From the NCBI GenBank assembly GCA_030145275.1, contig JAQYVV010000005.1:1-64000 (forward strand): a DNA stretch of 64,000 nt, in the 5' to 3' direction. The notes under the pieces were generated by a model, which was given only the letters and a program-made list of their open reading frames with translations, was not told the origin of the DNA and made no database searches. This document shows positions 1-9,563 of this stretch, piece by piece. A program made the translations under genes and the position numbers. This DNA is from Desulfurivibrionaceae bacterium (GTDB lineage Bacteria; Desulfobacterota; Desulfobulbia; Desulfobulbales; VMSU01). The number at the start of each line of letters is the position of its first letter. Within the stretch, counting starts at the first letter, position 1.

Positions 1-2147
1 AATATCCCTGGACAAATAAAGAAAATGAAGGGATTGTCCAAGGTTTGAAAAAAGAGTGGCCCAAGGGCAGTATCAGCTTTTCGACTGAATATCTTGACAC
101 AAAGCGCCTCAAATATTGCGAAGAGTATCAGCAATTCTTTTATACCTACCTCCGAAATAAATATATAAACTATCTCCCTGATATAATTTTCAGCAGCGAT
201 GACAATGCCCTTGATTTTCTGCGGCGCTATAAAATCGATCTTTTTCCCAATGTTCCAGTAATTTTCTGTGGGGTTAACAATCTCTCAATAAAGCCGCAAC
301 TGGATCGGCAACAGTATGTTGGGGTTTTTGAAAAAAAAGAGATTGGGCCTAATCTGCAACTCATCCAGACAGTAAACCCCGATCTGGATCATATCCTTTT
401 TGTGGGGGATGCTTCACCCACGTATAAGGCAATTGAAGCTGAGATTCGACACGAAATTGTTTTACAATTACCTCACCTGCAATTTGAATTTATATCTGGC
501 AATAACCTCAAGTTGCTACTCCAGCAGATTTCTACCCATATGAGAAGCCACTCTGCTAATAACAGCGGTGCAATCTTTTTAACAACCATTGGTGCTATGC
601 TGGAGGAACAAGGCGCGCTTGTTCCACTGCAAAAGACAATATCTGCCATCGCTTCTACTGGGAATGAGGTAAAAATAGTAAGCATGGAGGATGTTTACCT
701 GCAGGAAGGCGTGCTTGGAGGTTATGTGACAAACGGTGCAGCTCAAGGCAGCAAGGCGGCAGAACTTGCAACCCAAGTCCTGCAAGGGCAAGCGCCCCAG
801 GGATTGTCCCTGGTCGAAAAAAGCCCGAATGTTTTCATGTTTAATTATCCGCAGTTGAAAAAGTTTAATCTTACCCCTGAATCACTTCCTCCAGGTAGTA
901 TTATAATAAATAAACCACACAGTTTTTATAAACAGTTTAAGGCACATATTTATGCTGGTTTAATCTTTGTTGTTTTCCTAATGGTAATCATCCTCTTTCT
1001 CGTTCAAAATATTGTAAAACGGAAAAGGGCGGAAGAGGCTCTGCTGGCGAGTGAGAATAAATACTATCACCTTTTCGATGATGCCCAGGCAGGGATATTC
1101 AGATTGAAGCTGGATAATTCTTTTCTGGAAGTCAACAAGACGCTTGCCGATATTTTTGGTTATTCGGTTAAGGAAATGCTGGCTATAACTTCTTCTGAGC
1201 TTTGGGCAAACCGGAAAGATTTGCAACAGATGCAGGAGTTAACTCGAAAAAAATTAATTCTAAAAAACTTTCAATTAAATATAATAACCCGAAATGGAAA
1301 GATCCGAAATCTTTTGACCACCATTAAATTTATAAAGGAGGGGCCTCTCCTTGAAGGGTCAGCCGTTGACATAACCGACTTGTTACTTCTGCGCAAGGAG
1401 TTGGATGTTGAACGGATGAAGCTGGCCCACGCTGGTCGTTTGACCTCCCTTGGCGAGATGGCCACCGGCATTGCCCACGAGATTAATCAGCCTTTAAACA
1501 TAATTAACCTTGGAGTCACTGTCCTGAAAAGACATTTTGCTGCCCATGACAGTAATATTGTCAGAGACTCTGTGACTAAAATAGAGGAGCAGGTAGAGCG
1601 GGCCACCAAGATTATCACCAACATGCGCTCCTTTGCCAGAAATGGTAAAGGTGAGGTCAGGATGGTTAATCTTCAAGACCCCATTGAACACTCACTCACT
1701 TTTTTTAAGGAGCAATTTCGCCTGCATGAGATTGAGTTAGAGGTCGTGCTGGCAGACAAATTGCCCTTAGTCAAGCTCGACCCCCAAAAAATTGAACAGA
1801 TAATAGTAAACCTGTTATCCAATGGTCGTTATGCCGTGGAAAAGAAGGCTGAAGCTGCAGGCGCTGGTTTCCAAAAGAAAATTTCCATTAGTCTCTCTTC
1901 TAATCCTGGTGCCAATGCCGTTATTTTAGAGGTTATTGATAATGGTATCGGCATGACCGACAACGAAAAGGATCGGTGTCTGGAACCTTTTTACACGTCC
2001 AAAGAAGTTGGTAAAGGGACGGGGTTGGGATTGTCAATAATTTATAATATTATCTCGGAGTTTGGTGGCAGGCTGGAGATAGAAAGTGAATCTGGCAAAG
2101 GGAGTCGTTTTCGGATTATTATTCCAATGATTGAGTCAGGAGAATAA
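1..2147 (+). CDS. Sensor histidine kinase with periplasmic substrate-binding-like domain (5' partial)
   Basis: The reading frame is open to the left edge, so the true start lies outside; the first possible start inside is TTG at 45, and residues are numbered from it. The N-terminal ~295 residues resemble the ABC substrate-binding-protein sensor domain (PF04392-like). One membrane segment follows at about 300-325, then a PAS domain (about 335-445), a HisKA domain with the phosphoacceptor in [10 protein letters not shown] (H478), and a HATPase domain with DNGIGM and GTGLGLS. This architecture fits a membrane sensor reading a periplasmic small molecule; the ligand is unknown. It ends 2 nt before the next kinase gene, whose ribosome site (caggaga) lies in its last codons, so the two are probably co-transcribed and act together. 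Confidence 0.9.
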   Translation, partial: YPWTNKENEGIVQGLKKEWPKGSISFSTEYLDTKRLKYCEEYQQFFYTYLRNKYINYLPDIIFSSDDNALDFLRRYKIDLFPNVPVIFCGVNNLSIKPQLDRQQYVGVFEKKEIGPNLQLIQTVNPDLDHILFVGDASPTYKAIEAEIRHEIVLQLPHLQFEFISGNNLKLLLQQISTHMRSHSANNSGAIFLTTIGAMLEEQGALVPLQKTISAIASTGNEVKIVSMEDVYLQEGVLGGYVTNGAAQGSKAAELATQVLQGQAPQGLSLVEKSPNVFMFNYPQLKKFNLTPESLPPGSIIINKPHSFYKQFKAHIYAGLIFVVFLMVIILFLVQNIVKRKRAEEALLASENKYYHLFDDAQAGIFRLKLDNSFLEVNKTLADIFGYSVKEMLAITSSELWANRKDLQQMQELTRKKLILKNFQLNIITRNGKIRNLLTTIKFIKEGPLLEGSAVDITDLLLLRKELDVERMKLAHAGRLTSLGEMATGIAHEINQPLNIINLGVTVLKRHFAAHDSNIVRDSVTKIEEQVERATKIITNMRSFARNGKGEVRMVNLQDPIEHSLTFFKEQFRLHEIELEVVLADKLPLVKLDPQKIEQIIVNLLSNGRYAVEKKAEAAGAGFQKKISISLSSNPGANAVILEVIDNGIGMTDNEKDRCLEPFYTSKEVGKGTGLGLSIIYNIISEFGGRLEIESESGKGSRFRIIIPMIESGE

Positions 2148-2149
2148 AA

Positions 2150-3706
2150 ATGGGTAAACAAATACTGGTTGTTGATAATAACCCTGTCATTATCAGACTT
2201 TTTGAGAATTTTCTAAGCAAACTGGGCCATGAAGTACAAACGGCAGCCAACGGCCTGATTGCCCTGGAAATTATAAATAACTATGTCCCAGACATTATGT
2301 TTGTCGATCTGGTGATGCCGACAATCAATGGTCGTCAATTCTGTCGTGCCGTCCGGGAAAAACCCACGTTCGATAATACCGTCATAGTTATTGTGACCGC
2401 AACTGCGGCTGAAGATGAAGAAATTTTTTTTCACCAGTTTGGTGCAGACTACTGCATTGGCAAAGGACCTTTTAATGAAATGGCACAATATATTCTGGAG
2501 GTCATGGAGCTTCCGCGTCATTTTATCCAAGAAGGAGACAAAGAGTTCATCTATGGTTCCGATAGATTGTATAAGCGCGAAGTAACCAAAGAACTGCTTG
2601 TTAGCAATAAACACCTTGAGATGATCCTTAGATATGTATCGGATGGTGTTATTGAGTTTACAATTGACAGGAAAATTATTTTTTCCAATCAGGCGGTGGA
2701 AAAGATTACCGAACAATCCGAAAACAGTCTGCTGTCCACTGATGTCCTGCAATTATTTGAGGAAAAGGATCGTATCATCGTTCAGAAAAAAATAGTTGAA
2801 GCTAACCAGAAAAGAGAGGCGACCAGGCTTGACATACCATTACGGCTTGGGAAAAGGATGGTCATGATAGATTTTTTGCCCCTCTCTGATGATCGCCAGA
2901 AATGTTGTATTGCCGTGGCCCACGATGTGAGTTCTGAACTGGAAAAAGAGGTTGCAGAAAATCGGCTTGAAAAGCAGGTGAAAATCGCCCATGTAGCCCG
3001 GCTATCTGCTATTGGAGAACTTGCCTCAGGGATTGCCCATGAAATGCGGCAACCAATCTCGGTCATAGATCTTGCCGGTACGTATTTGCAAGAAATTATA
3101 GGGAAGGAACAGACAGAACATCAGGCAGTTGTCGATAAAATTAGAAGCCAATGCAAAAGGCTCTCTGTCTTGAGTGAAAACGTACGTTTGTTTACCAAGC
3201 CAAACGATGAAAGCAACCATCATTTAGTCTTTTCTGAGACGCTAGAAAGGGCTCTTTCATTTTTTAAGGAGCAGTTTCGACTGCACCAGATAACAATTCT
3301 CCAGGAAATCCCTGATTCGCTCCCCAAAGTCCAGATAAATCCATATAAATTTGAACAAATATTTGTCAATTTTCTCAGCAATGCCAGGTATGCCGTCGAT
3401 GCCAGAGCAGAAATGGAGACAAGTGGATATGCCAAGGAGGTAGGCATAAAAATTTATCAGACCGATGCAAAAATTATCATTGAGGTGAGTGATAACGGCA
3501 TTGGAATGTCTCCCGAAGTGCGCCGCCAATGCCTTGATTCTTTTTTTACGACAAAAGACGGAAAAGAGGCCACAGGGCTCGGCCTTACCATTGTTGCTAG
3601 CATGGTGGCCAATTTTGGCGGTCTCCTTGAAATTGAAAGCCAGGAAGGGCATGGCAGCACATTTAGAATTATTGTCCCTGGTGTAACTATTATGGTGGGG
3701 CCGTAA
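2150..3706 (+). CDS. Hybrid protein: receiver, PAS and histidine kinase
   Basis: 518 residues. The N-terminal receiver has VVDNN and the phosphorylatable Asp53 in FVDLVMP. A PAS-like region spans about 150-265. HisKA follows with H297 in GIAHEMRQP, then a HATPase domain with DNGIGM and TGLGLTIV. There is no membrane segment, so it is a cytoplasmic kinase whose input is probably phosphotransfer to its own receiver, plausibly from the kinase encoded just upstream. It shares the kinase style (FFKEQFRLH...NARYAVE) with its upstream neighbour and with the minus-strand kinase at 8409, so these look like related paralogues. The output partner is not visible. Confidence 0.9.
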   Translation: MGKQILVVDNNPVIIRLFENFLSKLGHEVQTAANGLIALEIINNYVPDIMFVDLVMPTINGRQFCRAVREKPTFDNTVIVIVTATAAEDEEIFFHQFGADYCIGKGPFNEMAQYILEVMELPRHFIQEGDKEFIYGSDRLYKREVTKELLVSNKHLEMILRYVSDGVIEFTIDRKIIFSNQAVEKITEQSENSLLSTDVLQLFEEKDRIIVQKKIVEANQKREATRLDIPLRLGKRMVMIDFLPLSDDRQKCCIAVAHDVSSELEKEVAENRLEKQVKIAHVARLSAIGELASGIAHEMRQPISVIDLAGTYLQEIIGKEQTEHQAVVDKIRSQCKRLSVLSENVRLFTKPNDESNHHLVFSETLERALSFFKEQFRLHQITILQEIPDSLPKVQINPYKFEQIFVNFLSNARYAVDARAEMETSGYAKEVGIKIYQTDAKIIIEVSDNGIGMSPEVRRQCLDSFFTTKDGKEATGLGLTIVASMVANFGGLLEIESQEGHGSTFRIIVPGVTIMVGP

Positions 3707-3924
3707 AACGTGCATTCCCACCAAAACTGTAATTTCAATGGTCTCTCCTGGCCAAAGAAGAAATTAATGGCCTCCGCTACACAGTTGCTGTACAGTCAGC
3801 AATAAAACTTTACTTTTAACATTGTTTGTGAGCAAACTTTAAGAGGAAAACCAATAATATGTTTTGTGGTCTTTACTCGATGTTAGTTTATGGGTAATTA
3901 ACTAATTTTTTTGGGGTAAATTTC
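3707..3924. other. Intergenic region before the hydrogenase operon
   Basis: 218 bp that should hold the hydrogenase promoter. A perfect inverted repeat, TTGCTG-6 nt-CAGCAA (3785-3802), is a possible operator. I could not identify convincing -35/-10 or sigma-54 elements. Confidence 0.35.
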
Positions 3925-4971
3925 ATGATTTTCAGGGTATTTGCCAAAGAAGAGCTGGAAAACCTCTATGACATTCTTGCCGTCAATCATATGGTTGGTG
4001 CAGTCAGCAAAGGGATTGGCACCTCAGGGCCGCTCTTTGATTTTGATTTCATTTATGATTTTAAAGATCTACGGCTAGATTTCAGCACGACAATCCATTC
4101 ACTCAAGCGTTTCCTTCTGCCGCCTGTAGAGACTTTGAGTACATTTGAGATGCAAAAAGAGACATGGCAAAAGCATGTGGATTATAATTTATCCAAGCCA
4201 ATTGTTTATTTCGGTCTGCATACATGTGATATAAATGCCTTAAATAAGCTGGACAAGGTTCTTTGGGGCAGTGTTTATCCCGATCCTTTTTACGCCGCCA
4301 AGCGGAAAAACATGTTCATAATTGGGAGCAACTGCATGCCCCAGCCTTTTTGTTTCTGTAAATCCATGGGGACGGACACGGCCTTGCACGGTTTTGATAT
4401 GTTTCTCACCGATATAGGAGACTCATATTTTGTTGAAATTGAATCAGCTCGGGCCTTTGATTGTATCAGTAAACTTAAGAACAGAGAGCCCGATGTCGAT
4501 GACCACAACCTGTTTATGCAGGTAACAGAGGCGAAAACAAAACAATTTAGCTGCCATGTTGATACGACTGACCTGACCAAGATACTTGATATGGAATTTC
4601 AGTCCGAGGCCTGGAAAGGTTGGGGTGAAAAATGCCTTTCCTGCGGCACCTGTGCCAACGTCTGTCCAACCTGCTATTGCTATGGGGTCACTGAAAACGT
4701 CGATCTTGATCTACAAAAGGCCCAGAAAATTAAGCAACTTTACTCTTGCAATCTTATTGATTTTGCCCAGGTCTCCGGCGGCCATAACTTTCGACCTGAA
4801 AGTCATAGCCGCATTAAATATCGCTATTATCACAAACATCGTGGGTTTGTCGAGGCCTTTGAGGAATCGCTCTGCGTGGGCTGTGGCCGCTGTGGAGTTT
4901 CCTGTCTGGCTGATATTACGGTGCCTGAAGTGATAGCCTCTGTCCGTGGTAAGGAGGGACATAATGGATAG
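3925..4971 (+). CDS. hydB: Sulfhydrogenase beta subunit, iron-sulfur protein (HydB-like)
   Basis: 348 residues. The C-terminal third carries two ferredoxin-type clusters: CLSCGTCANVCPTC (from C237) and CVGCGRCGVSC (from C317). The N-terminal part matches the beta subunit of group 3b hydrogenases and the related anaerobic sulfite reductase subunit A. It should carry electrons between the flavin subunit and the [NiFe] module in a soluble, cytoplasmic NAD(P)-linked hydrogenase. The gene order beta-gamma-delta-alpha is the same as in the archaeal hydBGDA sulfhydrogenase operon. A GGGG stretch precedes the ATG. Its end overlaps the hydG start by 8 nt. Confidence 0.88.
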   Translation: MIFRVFAKEELENLYDILAVNHMVGAVSKGIGTSGPLFDFDFIYDFKDLRLDFSTTIHSLKRFLLPPVETLSTFEMQKETWQKHVDYNLSKPIVYFGLHTCDINALNKLDKVLWGSVYPDPFYAAKRKNMFIIGSNCMPQPFCFCKSMGTDTALHGFDMFLTDIGDSYFVEIESARAFDCISKLKNREPDVDDHNLFMQVTEAKTKQFSCHVDTTDLTKILDMEFQSEAWKGWGEKCLSCGTCANVCPTCYCYGVTENVDLDLQKAQKIKQLYSCNLIDFAQVSGGHNFRPESHSRIKYRYYHKHRGFVEAFEESLCVGCGRCGVSCLADITVPEVIASVRGKEGHNG

Positions 4972-5863
4972 TCTGCCATTTGTTGATGTAATGGCTAGTT
5001 CAACCAGCCATGTAGGTAAAAGCGATATGAAAAGTTTTGAATATACCTTCCAGGCGGAAATAACCAATGTTTACCCCCTAACCGCAACGGAAAAGCTCTA
5101 TCAGATACAGCTTATTGATCCCGCTGAGCGCCAACGCTTTACCTTTAAGCCTGGACAATTTGTTATGCTCGAACTGCCTGGGATCGGTGAAGCGCCATTT
5201 TCCATTTCCTCCTCGCCGATCAGGCATGGGGACCTGGAACTCTGCATCCGGGGCGTGGGCAATATGACAAATTTTCTCGCCAAGGTGCCCAGGGGAACCA
5301 AGGTGGGAATCAGCGGCCCTTTTGGTACCAGCTTTCCGGTGGGAAAAATGTATGCTCAGGACATAATGCTCATAGCCGGGGGCCTTGGTCTGGTGCCCTT
5401 ACGGGCGCCCATCGCCGCAGTACTTGAAAACCGCAGCCGTTACGGCAATATTGATATTGTTTACGGGGCGCGCAATCCTGCCGAACTTCTCTTTACCTAT
5501 CAGTACGACATGTGGCGGCAGTTTGATATCGATTTAAGCATTATCGTTGACCAGGGGGATGACGCCTGGGACGGCCCGGTGGGCCTGATCACCTCAATTC
5601 TTGCTCAACGTATCGCTGCGGCCAGAGATATGAAAAAGAACACCTATGCCATTGTTTGTGGACCTCCGGTGATGTTCAAGTTTGTCTGCGACATGCTGAT
5701 GAAGGCAGAGCTGCCCATGCAGAAGATTTTTGTCTCACTGGAGAGGAGAATGCATTGCGGCCGTGGAAAATGTTGCCGCTGCAATATTGGTTCTACCTAT
5801 ACCTGTTTGGAGGGGCCGGTTTTTGATTACTGGACGGTGATGAATTTGAAAGAAGCGATATGA
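4964..5863 (+). CDS. hydG: Sulfhydrogenase gamma subunit, FAD/NAD(P)-binding (HydG-like)
   Basis: 299 residues from ATG 4964, chosen because AAGGAGGG ends 5 nt upstream; a GTG at 4946 is less likely. It has a ferredoxin-reductase fold: FAD-binding region (FKPGQFVMLELPG, PFSISSSP), NAD(P)-binding region (IAGGLGLVPLRAP, CGPPVMFKF) and a C-terminal [2Fe-2S] cysteine group (HCGRGKCCRC...YTCLEGPVF). Members of this family (HydG, AsrB) exchange electrons with NAD(P)H. It overlaps hydB by 8 nt, which suggests translational coupling. Confidence 0.9.
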   Translation: MDSLPFVDVMASSTSHVGKSDMKSFEYTFQAEITNVYPLTATEKLYQIQLIDPAERQRFTFKPGQFVMLELPGIGEAPFSISSSPIRHGDLELCIRGVGNMTNFLAKVPRGTKVGISGPFGTSFPVGKMYAQDIMLIAGGLGLVPLRAPIAAVLENRSRYGNIDIVYGARNPAELLFTYQYDMWRQFDIDLSIIVDQGDDAWDGPVGLITSILAQRIAAARDMKKNTYAIVCGPPVMFKFVCDMLMKAELPMQKIFVSLERRMHCGRGKCCRCNIGSTYTCLEGPVFDYWTVMNLKEAI

Positions 5864-5868
5864 TGTTA

Positions 5869-5897
5869 GTTGAAAGTTGAAAGTTGAAAGTTGAAAG
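5869..5897 (+). repeat. Heptanucleotide tandem repeat (GTTGAAA)x4
   Basis: Four perfect GTTGAAA units plus one base lie between hydG and hydD, just upstream of the hydD ribosome site AAGGTGG. Slippage would change only the leader spacing. It may be neutral or may tune expression. Confidence 0.9.
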
Positions 5898-5920
5898 ATA
5901 AAAGATGAAAGGTGGAATTT

Positions 5921-6706
5921 ATGAAACCTGAGGAGCGGATCTATCTTGGGGTGGCACTTGCCAAGCCGAAAGTGGCTTTTTTTGAGTTGAGCTCCTGTGA
6001 AGGGTGTCAGTTGCAGTTGCTTAATAAGGAAGCAACTTTGTTGGATTTTTTGTCTTTGCTTGAGATTGTTCAGTTTCGGGAGGGGATGACTGAGAAATCT
6101 GATGATTATAGCATAGCCCTTGTGGAAGGTAGTGTTACCAGGGGCGATGAGATTGAGCGCTTGAAAAAGATTCGCCAGCAGGCCACGACTTTGGTGGCTT
6201 TGGGCTCCTGTGCCTGCTTTGGCGGGGTGAACCAGTTAAAGAATCGCTTTGAGCTGGATTGGGTGAAAAAAGAGGTTTACGGGGAGCATCCCATCGACAC
6301 CCGGGAAGTCCAGCCCTTGTCTGCTTATGTCGATGTTGACTTAGAGATTTATGGCTGCCCGATCAAGAAGGAAGAGGTGGAAAGGATCATCCATAACCTT
6401 ATCTTGGGTAAATCCGTTGAGCATCCCTGTTATCCGGTCTGTATGGAATGTAAGGCAAATCAAAATGTCTGCCTCTTTGATCTTGGCGAGGCGTGTCTTG
6501 GCCCCATAACCAGGGCTGGCTGTGATTCCTGGTGTCCCTCGAATAGAAGGGGCTGCTGGGGCTGTAGGGGGCCGTCAGAGGAGGCTAATGTCAGTCAGTT
6601 GTTGGAGATTATGAAAAGGTATGGTTTTTCCGAAGAAACGATACTGGATCGGTTAGAATGTTTCGGCGGGTTTTCAACCTATGTGGAAGAAGTTAAAAAA
6701 GGGTAA
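5921..6706 (+). CDS. hydD: Sulfhydrogenase delta subunit, small [NiFe] hydrogenase subunit (HydD-like)
   Basis: About 261 residues from ATG 5921 (AAGGTGG ends 6 nt upstream); an in-frame GTG at 5912 is an alternative. Cysteine motifs of the small subunit are present: SCEGCQLQLL (C26, C29), GSCACFGG, and the C-terminal cluster region with CYPVCMECK, C-x6-C-x5-C type spacing and GCWGCRGP. There is no Tat signal peptide, which agrees with a cytoplasmic group 3 enzyme. It would carry the FeS clusters next to the [NiFe] site in HydA. Confidence 0.92.
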   Translation: MKPEERIYLGVALAKPKVAFFELSSCEGCQLQLLNKEATLLDFLSLLEIVQFREGMTEKSDDYSIALVEGSVTRGDEIERLKKIRQQATTLVALGSCACFGGVNQLKNRFELDWVKKEVYGEHPIDTREVQPLSAYVDVDLEIYGCPIKKEEVERIIHNLILGKSVEHPCYPVCMECKANQNVCLFDLGEACLGPITRAGCDSWCPSNRRGCWGCRGPSEEANVSQLLEIMKRYGFSEETILDRLECFGGFSTYVEEVKKG

Positions 6707-6738
6707 CTTACAGTTAAAAAAAATGGCCAAAGAGAAAA

Positions 6739-8013
6739 ATGAAAATAACCTGTGATATCAAGGTAAATCGTCTCACCAGGGTTGAGGGACATGGCAATAT
6801 CCGCATAAAAATCCTAGATGGCCAAGTGCAGGAAGCGTCCTGGAACGTAGTTGAGACGCCGCGTTTTTTTGAGGCCATGCTGGTTGGTAAACATTGGGAA
6901 AATGCCCCGTATATCTGCGGCAGAATCTGTGGAATCTGTTCGATTGGGCACACACTGGCAAGTATCAGGGCCATAGAAAATGCCTTTGGCGTGGTCCCGG
7001 ACAAGCAGACAGCAATGTTACGACTTATTTTGAAGCATATGGAAACCCTGCAAAGTCACCTGCTGCATCTTTATTTTCTTGCTGCCCCTGATTTTTTGAA
7101 GGTGGGCAGTGTGCTGCCTCTGGTGGAAAGCCATCCAGAGGTTGTGCAGCGGGCCGCCAGGATGAAACTGCTGGCCAATGATGCCTGTGATATAATCGGT
7201 GGCCGCAGACTGCATCCTACCAGACCCGTGGTTGGTGGTTTTACCATGCTGCCGGAAAAGTCTGAACTGGAGTTGATAAAGTCGCGTCTTGAGGCCTTGG
7301 TGCCTGACCTTTTGGCAACTTCTGATCTTTTTCAAACCTTTAATCTACCCGATTTTGTCAGGGAAACAGAGTTCGTTTCCCTGAAGGGAGAGGACCATTA
7401 CCCGTTTATTGGTGGAGATCTTCTCTCAACTGATGGGGTTTTGAAGTCGGAAGAAAATTACCTGGAAATGACCAATGAGTATATTGTGGACAGTTCAACC
7501 TCTAAATTGAGCAAGCTCTCCCGTGATTCGTTTGCTGCCGGAGCTTTGGCACGTTTGAATAATAATTTTTCCTTACTGCATCCGACAGCCCGGGAAATTT
7601 CTGAGAGTTTTTCACTGACTCCGGTGAACCATAACCCATACATGAATAACATTGCGCAGCTGGTGGAATGTGTGCACGTGGTACTGGACAGCGTCACTAT
7701 GATTGAAGAGCTATTGGGCAATCCGTGGCAGGAGCCACGCCAGCCGGTAACCGCAAGAGCGGGCCTAGGGGTAGGGGCTGTAGAGGTTCCCCGGGGGATT
7801 CTCTACCACTGTTATGAGTTTGATGATGCCGGAAAGGTGCTTAATACCGATTGCGTTATTCCCACCAGTCAGAATAACGCCAATATCCACTATGACATAA
7901 TAGAGCTTGCCAGACAGTCCGCCGAGCAGGGAAAATCAGACAGCGAAATCCAATTTCTTGCCGAAATGCTGGTGCGGGCCTATGATCCCTGTATCTCCTG
8001 TTCTGTTCATTAG
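6739..8013 (+). CDS. hydA: Sulfhydrogenase alpha subunit, large [NiFe] hydrogenase subunit (HydA-like)
   Basis: 424 residues. The N-terminal motif RLTRVEGHG and the two nickel-binding motifs are present: RICGICSIGH (C64, C67) and DPCISCSVH (C418, C421, H424). The reaction is reversible H2 oxidation or production. The protein ends exactly at the histidine where the maturation endopeptidase normally cuts, so no C-terminal extension is encoded. The last base of the TAG stop is the first base of repeat element A1. If A1 (8013-8391) is removed, the frame still stops right after the same histidine (CAT TAA), so the missing extension probably predates the insertion. No maturation genes are visible in the window. 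Confidence 0.93.
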   Translation: MKITCDIKVNRLTRVEGHGNIRIKILDGQVQEASWNVVETPRFFEAMLVGKHWENAPYICGRICGICSIGHTLASIRAIENAFGVVPDKQTAMLRLILKHMETLQSHLLHLYFLAAPDFLKVGSVLPLVESHPEVVQRAARMKLLANDACDIIGGRRLHPTRPVVGGFTMLPEKSELELIKSRLEALVPDLLATSDLFQTFNLPDFVRETEFVSLKGEDHYPFIGGDLLSTDGVLKSEENYLEMTNEYIVDSSTSKLSKLSRDSFAAGALARLNNNFSLLHPTAREISESFSLTPVNHNPYMNNIAQLVECVHVVLDSVTMIEELLGNPWQEPRQPVTARAGLGVGAVEVPRGILYHCYEFDDAGKVLNTDCVIPTSQNNANIHYDIIELARQSAEQGKSDSEIQFLAEMLVRAYDPCISCSVH

Positions 8014-8391
8014 TAAATATTCGGCAACACTCCATGACGGAGTCTACACTACGTTTCGCTTACCTGTGCCCGCCCAACGGAAGTGCCCTTGGGGTGCGAT
8101 CAGGCTGACTCACGTAGAACTACTACGCTTCGCCAACCTGATCGAACACATCTGAAGCGACGGAGTCTGCGCTTACCTGTCAAACATTTACATTTTGTTG
8201 GCTATAAAATGCACACCTACAAGTCCCCCTTCGAAGTCTCCTGCGTCGCTTATCTGCAAAGGGGGATTTAGGGGGATTTTTATTTGGCCATTGTCTCATG
8301 TCCGAAAGCCAAAGAGCGAGCTAGTCTCCAGTGAATTAAAGGTGCTTTTACTGCCTACTCTGATGCAGATGGAGTCATGCCGAATATTTAC
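8013..8391. repeat. Family A inverted-repeat element, copy A1
   Basis: It fills most of the gap between hydA and the minus-strand kinase gene. The termini are perfect 13-bp inverted repeats, GTAAATATTCGGC (8013-8025) and its complement (8379-8391). The first 179 bp are shared with A2, A3 and A4. Inside are a 27-bp module (8038-8064), the shared block CAACGGAAGTRCCCTTGGGG (8075-8094), a GATCAGG/CCTGATC hairpin, a 17-bp module (8161-8177), and a CCCCCTT/AAGGGGG hairpin whose loop holds a 23-bp module (8232-8254). No target duplication is visible. Short open frames here are repeated between copies and are not genes. Confidence 0.8.
8232..8254 (+). repeat. 23-bp form of the CGGAGTCT/CGCTTACC module
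   Basis: CGAAGTCT, 7-nt centre, CGCTTATC. It lies in the loop of a stem formed by CCCCCTT and AAGGGGG. Taking it out restores the simple palindromic hairpin CCCCCTTTGCAAAGGGGG. Confidence 0.7.
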
Positions 8392-8408
8392 AATCATTTT
8401 TTGACAGA

Positions 8409-9548
8409 TCAGGTGCTTACAGGCAGGCATATCTTAAAGGTTGCCCCTTGGCCGGCATTGTTTTTTAGGGACAGGACTCCGCCATAACGCTCTATTATCT
8501 GGCGGCTGATACTGAGACCTATGCCGGTGCCGGTGCCTGCTGGCTTGGTGGTGAAATATGACTCAAAAATAGCCTCTTCATCTTTGATGGGGATGCCACC
8601 CCCATTATCTTCAACCTCAATATATACCTTATCTCCATTTCTCTCAGAACGAACAGCAATGAATGGACTGATCTTATCTTTTTTACACCTTTCTTCCACG
8701 GCGTAACGCGCGTTGATGACAAGGTTGAGCAAAACCTGCTCAAATTCTGAAGCAGCAATGTCAACAAACGTATCATTGTGTATATCCTGCCGCAGTTCAA
8801 CTCCATGACTTTTCAACTGCACCTGGCAAAAAGACATGATGTTATGGATGGTATCAGCTATGTTTATTGTGCTTATTTTTTGCTGATGGCGGCCAATGCT
8901 TCTTATCTGGTCAATAATACTCGTGATTCTTTGCACATTATTTAAAACAGTATCGATTTCACCACTGACCTTCTCAAGGGTCAGGATCTTCTTTTTGTCG
9001 AACAATTTCCATGACTGCACTGTAAGGTTGATAACACTTAAGGGCTGGTTGATTTCATGGGCTATGCCCGTGGCCATTTCACCGAGTATGGCCAGACGAC
9101 CGATATGATTCATCATGTCCTTTCTTTGCTTGGCTTCTTGGGTGACTATTTTAGTGCGCAGTAATTTTTGCTTTTTCAGGGCCTTTTCTACTATAACATT
9201 GAGGTCTTCAGGTTGGGGAGGTTTGATTATATAACCAAAGACGCCTAAATCAAGGGTGGCAATGGTTGCCTTTACATCATCACTTCCGGTTAAAACAATG
9301 ACCAGCATATCTATTTCTTCCGGATACATGGCCTTGGCCTTGCGGATCAACTCAAAGCCGTCCATCTCAGGCATGGTAAGGTCCGTAATAAGAAGATCCA
9401 CAGGCCCTTTTTCAAGGATAGACCAGGCCTGTATACCGTTAGCTGCTTCAAGAATATCAAAATTATTTCCGTCCAGCATATTGCAATATAAGAATCTGCT
9501 GCTGGCGTCATCATCCACCAGTAATATAGATGCTTGGACATTATTCAT
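8409..9548 (-). CDS. Response regulator-histidine kinase hybrid
   Basis: 379 residues. Receiver domain with Asp56 in [13 protein letters not shown], then a HisKA domain with H164 in [13 protein letters not shown], and a HATPase domain with [14 protein letters not shown] and TGTGIGLS. No membrane segment. It is the last gene of a minus-strand set (receiver, CheA-like, this kinase), 15 bp after the CheA-like gene. Such soluble REC-HK proteins usually relay signals between phosphorelay partners; the likely partners are the two neighbours. It faces the hydrogenase operon tail to tail across element A1. Confidence 0.9.
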   Translation of the reverse strand: MNNVQASILLVDDDASSRFLYCNMLDGNNFDILEAANGIQAWSILEKGPVDLLITDLTMPEMDGFELIRKAKAMYPEEIDMLVIVLTGSDDVKATIATLDLGVFGYIIKPPQPEDLNVIVEKALKKQKLLRTKIVTQEAKQRKDMMNHIGRLAILGEMATGIAHEINQPLSVINLTVQSWKLFDKKKILTLEKVSGEIDTVLNNVQRITSIIDQIRSIGRHQQKISTINIADTIHNIMSFCQVQLKSHGVELRQDIHNDTFVDIAASEFEQVLLNLVINARYAVEERCKKDKISPFIAVRSERNGDKVYIEVEDNGGGIPIKDEEAIFESYFTTKPAGTGTGIGLSISRQIIERYGGVLSLKNNAGQGATFKICLPVST

Positions 9549-9563
9549 ATATTGTCTCCCGAA

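Noticed and set aside
8083-8271. Open frames starting MPLGCDQADSRRTTT in repeat A (also at 45003)
   Set aside because: They are translations of the repeat itself, appear in every A copy, lack ribosome sites and end at varying places.
7990-8391. Truncation of hydA by insertion of element A1
   Set aside because: Deleting A1 between its termini leaves CAT TAA, so the gene would stop at the same residue. The absence of the extension is reported instead as an inherent feature.
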